Shown here: in pieces, positions 1 through 8,983 of the stretch
Layout of the letters: every line of letters starts with the position of its first letter
How positions within the stretch are numbered: the stretch's first letter is position 1
Assembly (NCBI GenBank): GCA_025558095.1
Contig: JAIVFI010000001.1
Span: 1,440,501 to 1,504,500 of the forward strand
DNA: 64,000 nt
Direction of reading: 5' to 3'
DNA from: Hyaloraphidium curvatum
Taxonomy: Eukaryota; Monoblepharomycota; Hyaloraphidiomycetes; Hyaloraphidiales; Hyaloraphidiaceae
Notes under the pieces: generated by a model
Databases searched by the model: none
Seen by the model: the letters and a program-made list of their open reading frames with translations, nothing else
What the model was told of the DNA's origin: nothing
Translations under genes and position numbers: made by a program

Positions 1-2763
1 TTCCCGCACGTGCTCCACGCCCACACCCCGGGCCGAGGTTCGAAGACCAAGCATGGCGTCCAAGGGGCCCGCCGTGAGGTTGAGTGAAGACAGGTAAGCC
101 GCCGAGGCCACCTTCTCCGATGACAGAAGCCCCATCCCCGAGTAGTGCAGACCCAAGAATACCTGCTCCCGCACAGTCCGACCCTCCACCGACAGCGGAT
201 CCAGATCCTCGGCCCGATCTCCCAGCAAGCGCAAGAAGGTGGTGAAAAGCGCGTTGTCAAGACGTCGAGCAAAGGGTTGGGTAACCGAGGGGGGGAGAAT
301 GCGGAGCCAAAACGAGAAGAGCTGGGTCACACAGAGACGGAGGAGGGAGTACAGGCCCTGGAGGGAGGGGATGTCGGCCGGCATGGCGTAGCCGAGCGCG
401 GCGCGCTCGATTTCATCGAGAAGAGCGGCAATGGAGTCGATCTTGGCCGCGAGGAACGACTCCACATAGGCAGGGGTGCCGACCGGGGCACCTACCACCT
501 TGAGGCCGCACGAGCGAGCGAAGTCAGGCGAGCCCGGGGCCGACGCCGTGGCATGCACCTCGGGGTCGGCCTCGTGAGGCGGGAAGCCAGCGACGCGGAT
601 GTTGTGGGCCGCACCGGCCGCGCGCACCCGCTCCAGCACGGCCGGGTTCGTCGAGAGCGAAAGCAGGTAGCTCTTGTCCGGGCGGTGGGTCATGCCGAGG
701 GAAGAAAGGCCGTCACGCACCTCTCCCAGGACGGCCATGACCGAGTCCAGCGGCCCGACCACGGTGAGGTCGTCGAGGTACCCAAGGATGAGGCAGTCGG
801 GGTGCCCAGAGCGGATGGGCCGCAGCATGCGGCTCATGGCGCAGGAGAAGATGGCAGACGACAGCGGGTCGCCCTGGATGTTGCCCTCGTACATGGTGAT
901 CCGGAAAAGGAGCTCCGCCGAGCGCCGGTCGCGGAAGTAGGCGTGGGAAGGGCGCGAGTAAACGAGGTTGTAGTACGGGATAAGCTGAGGCACCTGGCGG
1001 ACCACCTCGCGCGCGAAGAGGCGGCGCAGCGTATTGAAGGCGTTCCTAGAGTCGACCTTCATGACGACGTGGTCGGGGAAGGCCGCCAGCCACGCGTTCA
1101 CCGCGTGGGCGGTCGCCTCCGCGCCCCCGTCCACCCCGTGACCCAGGTCCTCCTGCTGTTGGAGCTTCCTCAGAAGAGCCTTGTGCCGCACGGCCAGGTA
1201 CGAGCCCGCGAGCCGCATGATGCCCTCCATAATGCCAATCGGCCGGAGCCCCCCCTCCGGCTTGAGCAGAGGGACGAGGATTTGATCCGTGAGGAGCGGC
1301 CGGAGCATGGGGGTGTCGAGTCGGCCAGTGCACACGCCGTGCACCATGGCCGCCAGCGGGCGGAGCTTCCGCCGCGTCGCGTCGTTCTCGCAGTTGTGCA
1401 CGATGAAAAGTTTGGCCATGCTGAAACCCGACATGCCGGCCCCCACGCCGTCCTTCTTCCGGCGCAACCGGGCCCAGATGTCCTCCAGGAAAGCCGCGTC
1501 CGTGTAGGCAGGGCAGGGCGCGGGCGCGTTGGGGGGCAGAGACAGCCGACACAGCGGCTCTCCCTCCCGCGGCCCCGGGTACAGCTCCTCCAGTTCCGCC
1601 TGAAGCGTGGGCGTGAAGCCAGCCGGAACGGCCTCCCCCGAGAGGGCCGCGGACGCAGCACCAGGAGCGCCCTTCAAGGCGGCAAGCACGATGGACTTGA
1701 AGAGCTGGTAGTTGAGCGGCCGCAGCCCGTCCCGCCGCGCGCCCCGGTTGACCTGACGGGCGGCGAAGTAGTTCTGCTCGTACATGTAGTCCCCCGACAT
1801 GACGTAGCCGCCAAACGCAAGGTAGGCGGTGAGAGTGCGGTGCAGGTCGGTTTCCGGTGCCGCCGGGTCCTCGTAGGCCCGTTGGAAAGACTCGCTGGCC
1901 CGGAAGGCGAGCGTGCTCCAGGTGGTGGTCCGGTAGCGGTGCTTCAGCGGCTCCGGCGGCGGCGCCCCCGCGCCCCCGCCCGGCGGCGGATCAGGCCCGG
2001 GACCCCCGGGTGGACCACCGTCGCCCGGGTCGCCCGGATCACCGCCGTTGCCGTGCCCGCCAGCCGCGGCGTTGCCGCCCGGCGCGCCGTCGCCGCCTGG
2101 GGGATCACCGCCGTCCGGGGCGGCACGCGCCGCCGCCGCCGCCGCCGCCAGCGCCGCCCGTTGCGCCTGGCCGTCCTGCGGGGCGTCGGCCGCAACCCGG
2201 GCGGCCGCAAGGGCCGCCATCAGCGCGGGCGCGGGTGGCGAAGCACGGGGAGATGCCGACGATGCCGCTGGTGACGCCGGTCCCTCCGCGCGTCCCGTGG
2301 CAGCCGCCCGCTCGGCACGCACGCGGTCGAGGAACTCGACGAGATCGGGTGGAAGCGAAGCTAAAGAGACGCCGAGTGGCGGGTTAGCTGCGTCCGGGTT
2401 GCACGAGGTGTGCTGTCCAGAAACACCGGCACCAGAGGCGTTTGCGGCGTAGGGACGCCGGCAACCCCCGCACCGCGCTAGCCCCATGGCGCGCAACGCA
2501 TCGGCAGACAGGCGCTGCATCGCCAACCAGTGCTCCGGGCTCCGTGTGACCCGAAGATGACCGTCCCGTTTGTTTTTGTTTGGAGTTGGCTGGAAGCGGC
2601 AACCATCAACCGGGCACGCATGGAGGCCGGGTTCAGCAGGCGCCTCCGCCATCGGCACATCGCCGTTGATGCAAGATTGGTGATGATGAGATAGAGCTCC
2701 GATGTTGGCGAAAGCTGCCGCGCAGCGGTGGCAGCTGTAAGGCAGGAGCGGCGTGCGGCTCAT
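1..2763 (-). mobile_element. Non-LTR retrotransposon ORF2: zinc-finger reverse transcriptase (partial)
   Basis: The frame is open from an ATG at 2763 to the left edge, giving about 920 codons with no stop; the 3' end lies outside the window. It encodes a reverse transcriptase. Three C2H2/C2HC-type fingers occupy about residues 11-31, 50-78 and 98-121, followed by an Ala/Gly/Pro-rich linker. The RT core shows KPEGGLRPIGI, then VDSRNAFN (motif A Asp about residue 571), EGNIQGDPLSSAIF (motif B) and GYLDDLTVVG (motif C Asp pair about 664-665). After the core comes the GMGLLSS...AAYLSSL thumb-type segment common in R2-like and related LINE RTs. Fingers before an RT fit site-specific R2/NeSL-like elements; the expected C-terminal endonuclease would be outside the window. 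Its ATG overlaps the stop of the upstream ORF (ATGA). No disabling stop is seen, so the visible part may be young. The family assignment is from motifs only. Confidence 0.88.
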
Positions 2764-3611
2764 GGCGAATACGGTGGCGGCGGCGATGCCGGTGTCCCGC
2801 CGCCAGGATCAGCTACCGCGGACGGTGCCTTGTCCGACGAGATCTCCCAATCGTCGAGCGCATGTGTCCGCATCCAAACCTCCTGTGACTCGGTCAGGTC
2901 GCCCCCCGCCCTGTGCCAGGCCGCAAGCGCCGACCACGCGTCACCGATAGCATCACGGCCGCCGTCATCGAGGAGCTCGGAACCTGGCCATTCGAGGTGC
3001 GCCGGCGAACCGGGCTCCGTGTGAGCATACCAAGGAGGCAAGGTGCGCGTCGGAGTGGATACTTCCGAGGAGCTCTGCCCCCCCCCGGCCATTGGTGCCG
3101 GCGGCGTGCCGGGGGTTGTGCGGGGCGGCGCAGGCGGCAGCTGCAAGCTCGGCACGGCGGTTGCAGCTGGGGTTTCCCACGGAGGATGGCCTGGGTGCGC
3201 CGAGAGCATGGAAGCGGCCGAAGCCGGGGCATCAGCGATCAAGATCTGCGATGACGAGGAGGGAGATACTTCCGAGCATGCCGCCCCTTTCCCCCCCGCT
3301 GGTGCCGGCAAGCGGGAGGAGCCGCGGGGCGGCGTGGGCAGAGTGTGACCCTCGGCCAAGCTAGGCACGGCATTTGGCCGAGGGGCCCCGGGGGACGCGG
3401 GGTCAATGTCGGAAGTCTCCCCTGCTGCCGCGAACGGCCTCGGAACTCGGTGAGACGTTGTAGATAGTGGTAGTTGGCGTACCGGTGAAGACTGCAAAAC
3501 AGCAAAAGATGGAGGGGCTGACCGCGCCCGGGAGGTATCCGGACGAGCTCGGCGCCGAGAAGAGCAGCCCACTACTCGGCGTTGCCACTTGCTTGGTGGT
3601 GTTTTAGGCAT
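2760..3611 (-). CDS. Proline/serine-rich ORF1 of the retrotransposon (283 aa)
   Basis: This ORF starts at an ATG at 3611 and ends in a TGA sharing bases with the ORF2 start (ATGA, 2760-2763). The protein is rich in Pro, Ser and Ala, has a basic N-terminus, and has no recognisable domain. It contains two related segments, one near PAPAGGKGAACSEVS and one near PAPMAGGGQSSSEVS, suggesting an internal duplication. In non-LTR elements the first ORF usually encodes a nucleic-acid-binding chaperone; no such fold can be named here. Position, strand and the coupled junction make it part of the same element as the RT. Alternatively it could be a translated linker with no function. Confidence 0.55.
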   Translation of the reverse strand: MPKTPPSKWQRRVVGCSSRRRARPDTSRARSAPPSFAVLQSSPVRQLPLSTTSHRVPRPFAAAGETSDIDPASPGAPRPNAVPSLAEGHTLPTPPRGSSRLPAPAGGKGAACSEVSPSSSSQILIADAPASAASMLSAHPGHPPWETPAATAVPSLQLPPAPPRTTPGTPPAPMAGGGQSSSEVSTPTRTLPPWYAHTEPGSPAHLEWPGSELLDDGGRDAIGDAWSALAAWHRAGGDLTESQEVWMRTHALDDWEISSDKAPSAVADPGGGTPASPPPPYSP

Positions 3612-3885
3612 TCAAGGACGGTGAGCCAGGAGCCGGCAGCAGGGATCCGGTTGACGTGGAGGCGGCCTTGGCCTGGGGGGAGCCGAGCTTGCGAACGGCC
3701 GCCTTGGCCTTCCGTTCCGCTTTGGCGGATTTGACGTCGATTTGCTGATACGGCTTGGCAACCTTGTCCGGGTTTGTCCCTGCCACATCCTCCACGGGAC
3801 GGCCCTTGCCTGCGTGCTTGGGGCCTGGGGCCATCGTAGGATCACCAACCGCGGATGCCCCAGCGGCCTCATCGGCCGTGTGCAT
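3604..3885 (-). CDS. Small basic ORF upstream of ORF1 (93 aa)
   Basis: The ORF has an ATG at 3885 and a TAA at 3606-3604, and overlaps the ORF1 start by 8 nt. The product is Lys/Ala-rich (for example KSAKAERKAKAAVRKLG), probably partly helical and unstructured elsewhere, with no family recognised. The two successive overlaps (this ORF to ORF1, ORF1 to ORF2) suggest a translationally coupled set on one transcript. It may also be the 3' portion of a longer spliced ORF1. It begins 373 nt after the Fanzor stop on the same strand. Confidence 0.4.
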   Translation of the reverse strand: MHTADEAAGASAVGDPTMAPGPKHAGKGRPVEDVAGTNPDKVAKPYQQIDVKSAKAERKAKAAVRKLGSPQAKAASTSTGSLLPAPGSPSLNA

Positions 3886-4258
3886 GTCTTCGCTTGGTGC
3901 CTCCGAGTTCCAGAATGAACGGGAGCCTCTAAGAAACCAACAACTAAGCCAACCACAATACCTCCCGGCATCCTGCTCGTACTACGGCGATTGGTTACGC
4001 CGACTCCGGAGCAATGAACCCTACCTCCATTTGTTTTGGTTCCTGCTCCCGCCCGCCGGGGTCTTCTCAGTATCACTGATCGCCCGGAGAAACCGAGCCC
4101 GCGGATAGATGCCCCGCCCGATCAAAACATCATTGCATAGCTCAGTCGGGATCGGATCGGCCACGACCCTTGCTTTCGAGAGCGAACTCAAGATCGCAAG
4201 AGTTGACCGTTGAGCGGGATCGTCACACACACAGGAGTCGTTGGAGGGCCAAAAGACC
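3886..4258 (-). other. Gap between Fanzor stop and retrotransposon ORFs; candidate guide-RNA/3' UTR
   Basis: No conserved ORF lies here once the Fanzor intron is removed; the unspliced Fanzor frame stays open through to 4021 but resembles nothing. In TnpB and Fanzor loci the guide (omega/fRNA) is made from the 3' end of the nuclease gene and the sequence just beyond it, so this is where such an RNA would be expected. A short alternating TG run and GC-rich potential stems are visible. No terminal inverted repeat could be identified by eye. Confidence 0.3.
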
Positions 4259-7200
4259 CTAGTTGACGATGACACCCGCGCTCGCCGGATCGCGTCCCTC
4301 GAAGTTGGCCCTCCGCGTCGAGTAGAACACGGGAGGCCTGCCTCCGTGGAGGATCTCCGACAAGGCAATGGTGCGGATGTTGGTGGCAGCCATGACGTCC
4401 CTGCGGCCGAAGTGTCAGGAGCTGCGTAACGAGAACCCAAGGCAACGAACCGATTCCAGCACTTGATCAAACAATCCGGATTTCTGCAATCCTTGATCTG
4501 GTAGTGCCCGTTCTTCGGGTGTTGTTTGCCGACCCTTTCCCAGCATGCCGCGCAGATCTGCGACGTCATGTCTTCCTCCACGTCCTCGGTGACCGTGACG
4601 CTGCGGCGGCGCAGGATGCGCTTCAGCCACGCCAGTGCCGACCCTGGCGTCGTTACGCCGCCGCGCATGTTGTGACGGAACCTGGCCTTGCCGAACGCAA
4701 GTATAAGGCGCTCCGCTTCGACGCCGCAGCCCTTGATGACCTTCTCGGCAACGGCTTCCTGCGCGGTGTGCTTGCCGATGTACCGGTCGAACCGAGACCG
4801 CCGGTGGACCTTTGTCCCGTAGAAGCCGACGATCGTGGAGAGGTGCTTGAGACAGTGGTGGATGTACAGCTTGGTGTCCGCGACCGTGGAGGCCTTGGCG
4901 ACGGGCGTGTCGCGCTCGATCTCGAGGATGGACGGGTGCCGCTTCTTGCGCTGGTTTGCTTTCCACGTGTTGTTCTTGTACCGGGCGAGGTGGTAGTACT
5001 CGCCCGCGGAGATGCTGACGGCCTTGCTGTTGCCGTGGTGCTTGTCGTCCCCCGGCGTCGAGAGGCCCGTCGAAACCGTGAGGATGGCTGTGCTGCCGGG
5101 GTCGAGCCCGGCAACGGACATGCCGGGGATCTTGATGTCGGAGAACGACGTGCCGGGCTGCTCCTCTGACGGCTTCCGCACGCGAACCGTGATCGAGGCC
5201 TGCACGGCGTTGGTGGAGAAGGAGTAGTCGAAGTGCCTCGACAGGTTCTTGGCGCCGCCGGTGTTGACCTTCTCCGGCCGGAAGAACATGCGCCACCAGT
5301 GCTCCGGATCCTCGGCTTCCGCGGCGAGGTAGTCGGCCAGCGAGGTGGGCTCCTGGCCGAGCCGCCGCTGCGCCACCTGGAGGAGCTGGTGAAGAGCGAT
5401 GCGGTCGATGAGGATGTGCTTGGCTTCGGTCGAGAAGCGCGGGAGGACGTTGAAAGGCTTCACGAGCTTGTGGTTGTAGGGAAAGTTGCGGAGAGCGAAC
5501 TTCCTCTCGCTCTTGCTTAAGTTCTCCGTCCACTGCACTAGCTTCTTGCGCAGCTCCTCGTGCTCCCGCTGGATGCGGAACAGGACGTCGAAGAACCTCT
5601 GCCAGTGGTACGCTACCCAGTACGCGTTGAGGTAGAGACCCTTGAGCAGGTCGTCGCGCAGTTCGGTGTAGACGTCGCGGCAGATCTCCAGGAGCAGCGG
5701 GTCGGTCGTGACCTTGTCGTAGAGCTCGTTGTTAGGCAGCGTGAAGGGTCGGTTCGTGTTGGCGGGGTGCTCCCTCGGATCCCAGAACTTCAGGCTGTTG
5801 ACAAAGTGGGTCGCGATGGCCGTGGTTTCACCCTTGGTGAGCGTACGGCCCTGGTTTGGTTGCTGGGGGCCAAAACGACCGTGCTTGTGCAGCCGGATGC
5901 GAATCCTGCAGATCGTCCACGCGCGCACCCGATCGTGCAGGTTTTCCTTCACCGAGTTCATGGCAGCCGTCACGTAGCCTTGCGAAGCGGTCCGCATGAT
6001 CTGGCCGAGGCCAATCCGTGAGGTCCGCTTGTAACCATGACGAGCAGCTCGTTTGACGCAGCCCAGCCATTCCGTGTCGCGGAACGTGTTCAGAAGCGGC
6101 ACCAGAGTATCGGCGTGGTCTTCGTCGCCGTCGAGTGGCGCCGCCACGGCGAAGAAGGCGTTCAGGCCGAGGCTCATGTCCAGGTGAGGGTACCGAAGGT
6201 CCCCTCCCAGTAGCCGCAAGTCGCGCACGTACTTGAAGAAGAGGTCCATGAACAGAGACTTTTCGAACGAAAGCTTCGTGAACCGCCCGATGGCATCCTC
6301 GATGACCTCGTAGAGCGTGGCAGCTAGTTCCTCCTCTGGGCTCGCGGGTTCCCGCGCCGTCCGGTCCCCATACCTCAAGAACTTTTGGAATGCCATAACA
6401 ACGGTCCTCTGGGCAGACTGCGGGCCCATGAGCTCGTCCAGCGCCTCCTTGGGCGTGAGCTTCTTCAGATCGTTGATGTTGAACACGCAGGCCCCGGCGG
6501 TAACCTTCGAGTGACCCCTTTGTCCGCAGCCGTTGGCGCTCGTGTGGCACGCAGACATGTAGTGCACGTGCTCCTTGGCCCGGTGCTCAAACGATCCGCA
6601 CTGCGAACAGTACAGAGGCTCTACCCCGCCGTGCGCCGCGCGCGTGTGGCCCAGCGAGCCGCAGTGAACGAGGAAAGGCCGGCAACCGTTGGGCTCCTCT
6701 GCGGAAACGAAGCTATGCTTGTGCTCGAGCACGTGGTCCTCGTACGAGATCAGGGGGAACCACGAGTACAGCACGTTCTCGGACAGGAAGCCATTTGCGA
6801 CCATCTCCCACAGTTCCTCCTTTGAACGCGACGCCCAGATCCTCCCGGTGCACACGAGGGCGTCGCAAGGATGCGCGTGGGCGATGTCGCCATGGTCAAG
6901 CTCGCCACACGTGCCGCAGACCGAGTGGAAATCTTCGTCGTGGTCGAGCGTGTTGAGCGGGTCGCAGTGCGGGCACATGAAAGGCATGCGGGGATCGGGC
7001 CGCTTCAGATGTTCCTTGGCGTTGTGGTAGACGCTCCCGCATGGAAATAACTGGCAGCCGCTCCCGTCGCCGTGACCGGTATCCCAATGATCAGTGTTTC
7101 CGCAAAGCAGGGCGGGGCAACCGGTGGGCACGTTGGCCTGCTCCAGGTGGGCGGAGTACTCCGGCGGCAGGGCCGCCTGTGCGGCGGCGGCGGCGGCATC

Positions 7201-7551
7201 GTAGCCCTTCTTCTTCGGCTTCTTCGGTGGCGGAGGCTCTGCCGCGGCGCCCTCGCCGTCCGACAAGGGAGGAGACCGTGCCCGCTCCTTGCCTTTTGGC
7301 GTTGCCTTGGGCTGCTGCTTCTTTGTTGTTGACTTCTTGGGCACCGACTTCGTTGGCGGCGCGGAGTCCGAGTCGTCCCCCCGGACTCGGAATCGGACGA
7401 CTCGTCGAGCGGAAGCTGTGCCGTGACGTCGATCTCTGTCCTCCTTGGCTATTCCTCGAGCTGGTCGCTTCTTCGCCGGGTCCTTTGACGACCCTTTGCC
7501 CGCATCGCTGTCAGATTCCTTATCCGGAGTCCGTCTCCTCTTGGGCCCCAT
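4259..7551 (-). CDS. Fanzor nuclease (eukaryotic TnpB-like, RuvC) with N-terminal zinc-knuckle array
   Basis: Exons are 4451-7551 and 4259-4400 (complement), joined across a 50-nt GT-AG intron, giving 1080 aa. The start is the ATG at 7551 (MGPKRRRTPDK, a likely nuclear localisation signal); the frame is open further upstream, but only from a TTG. Domains: a basic disordered tail (1-130), six zinc-knuckle-like modules (145-355), a large helical middle, then the split RuvC nuclease. RuvC-I is GLDPGS (Asp about 817). The RuvC-II region is LAFGKARF, as in Fanzors, with acidic residues before TSQICAAC (about 992-993) placed like the family's relocated Glu. A CX2C...CX4C zinc ribbon follows, then RuvC-III WNRDVMAATNI (Asp about 1035), which exists only after splicing. 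All catalytic elements appear intact. Fanzors are RNA-guided DNA nucleases carried by eukaryotic transposons. A retrotransposon lies directly downstream on the same strand. Confidence 0.93.
4401..4450 (-). other. Intron within the Fanzor RuvC-III motif
   Basis: The 50-nt intron begins GTTCGT and ends CGGCCGCAG on the minus strand, with a CTGAC branch-like site about 17 nt before the acceptor. It splits the Arg codon of the WNRD motif. Splicing yields the canonical D-V-x-A-A-x-N-I sequence. Retention shifts the frame by 2 and gives an unrelated tail. Confidence 0.9.
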
Positions 7552-8033
7552 GTCACTGCTATTGCAAACAATGTTAGAGCTCGATTGATCCTCGTCGACG
7601 GCCGAGGAAACGGACCTCGATGCGGTGACTTGGGCAGGGGTCGAGGTCGGAGGCAAAGGCGGCTCTAGTCACCAGCGTCCTGGAGGAGGTGCGAAGGAAC
7701 GAGGGCGAGGTCAGCATCGCGCACTTCGCGAACCGTGTACTTGCGGCCCACCTAGACCCGGCTGGTGCAGTGGATGGCCATGCGGCCGGCGAGGCGGACT
7801 CGGACTCGGCACCCGAATGCCATGCCGGCGGAGAGCGAAGCGGGCGCAGACTACCGACGTCTGAAAGAAAGAAGGTCAGCGGCTTCGTCGGAGGCAATCC
7901 CGAGTGGAGCTCACCAACGAGCTGCAGGAATTGTGAATGAGGTTGTGCTGACCACGGGCTCGCCTGGCTCGAGCACGGATCCCCACCGCGAATCCCGTCA
8001 ATCCTTGCACTCCCGGTTTCTTGAGGCCGGCAC
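7552..8033. other. Intergenic region between divergent Fanzor and orphan gene
   Basis: This 482-nt stretch holds the presumed 5' regions of two divergent genes. A short open extension of the Fanzor frame reaches 7656 without an ATG. I see no TATA box, transposon end or RNA gene. Confidence 0.5.
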
Positions 8034-8835
8034 ATGGCTTTTCCCCTGGCATTGGCCGGTCCTCGGGATTTTCTTTCCATAGACCACTTCATTCGGGTGC
8101 GTTGGGGCGCCCTGGTCTACGATCCCACCGTGCACGGGACTGTGCACAACTTTCTTCAAAACTTTGGCGTCTTCGGCCCCTTGCAGTGGGCCCTCATACC
8201 TTCTCTAGCGGTCTTCAATCCAGCATACAACCCTTTTTGGTGGCTGCCAATGCCTCCCTGGTTCCCCTTGCACGCAATGAATAGGGTGCTCCATGGAAAC
8301 ATCCTGATGGCGCAGCCCGTCGGTCCGGCAGTTAAGAAAATGAATGTGATCAATATGGGGATGAACCATGGAATGCAATCGGGATCCATCGGACGCTACT
8401 TCCAGATCGCCAACGGTGATACAACCAACATGGTCAACAGGGAGTTCCGGGCGCTTGGCAATGCCATCATGAACGGACTGGCGCCCCACATCCTTGCCAT
8501 ATTGCTCATACCTGGACATCAAGGCATGCCCGGGTTTCCGCCTGCACAGGCGGTCATCAAGGTCTTCTGCCAGAACGTCTTCAACGGACCCGCCCTCTGG
8601 CAGTGCGTAAGCAATCATCGATCGAGACCTCTACTACTGACTTCATATCTCGACCAGGACGGTTCAAAACATCGACGCAATACCCATTCTGATGCACTTT
8701 CGGTACCTGAGGATCAAGCCTCTGATCATCTACTTCATCGGCCAGAATTCCGGAACCGCCTTCCCCATGACCACCGGGCTGACGACGCTGACGATCGACG
8801 TGCGCTTCCAGCTCGGCAATTTGGTAGTTGTTTAG
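8034..8835 (+). CDS. Unknown protein, 248 aa, two exons
   Basis: Exons are 8034-8602 and 8658-8835, with a 55-nt intron starting GTGCGTAAG and ending CAG; splicing joins a Gln codon to TVQNIDAIP and keeps the frame open to TAG at 8835. The product is rich in aromatic, Pro and Met residues (PFWWLPMPPWFP, NMGMNHGMQSG) with hydrophobic stretches but no clear signal peptide. I do not recognise a family. The sharp splice sites and ordinary codon use argue for a real gene. It lies just upstream of, and on the same strand as, a fatty-acid hydroxylase. Confidence 0.6.
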
Positions 8836-8983
8836 CTTATGGTGGAGACAGAGATAGAGCGTCAGAATGATATGCAGTGGTTAGGAATTCAAGGGCCTGC
8901 TTTAGGCAGTGATATAGAACTTCTTTTGGCACAGAGTCCCGGTTGTTTTGAATACACCGTTATCTTTCGGAGGAGCTACGGCA

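Noticed and set aside
145-2274. A 709-codon plus-strand open frame rich in Arg/Gly/His
   Set aside because: It is antisense to the reverse transcriptase frame, which carries all the conserved RT motifs. The low-complexity Arg-rich product is a by-product of GC-rich codons.
4021-4400. Read-through tail of the unspliced Fanzor frame
   Set aside because: Beyond the intron donor this frame loses all similarity, while the alternative frame after the acceptor gives the canonical RuvC-III motif. Kept only as a possible retained-intron product.
7552-7656. N-terminal extension of Fanzor to position 7656
   Set aside because: It starts at TTG rather than ATG; the ATG at 7551 directly precedes a nuclear-localisation-like sequence.
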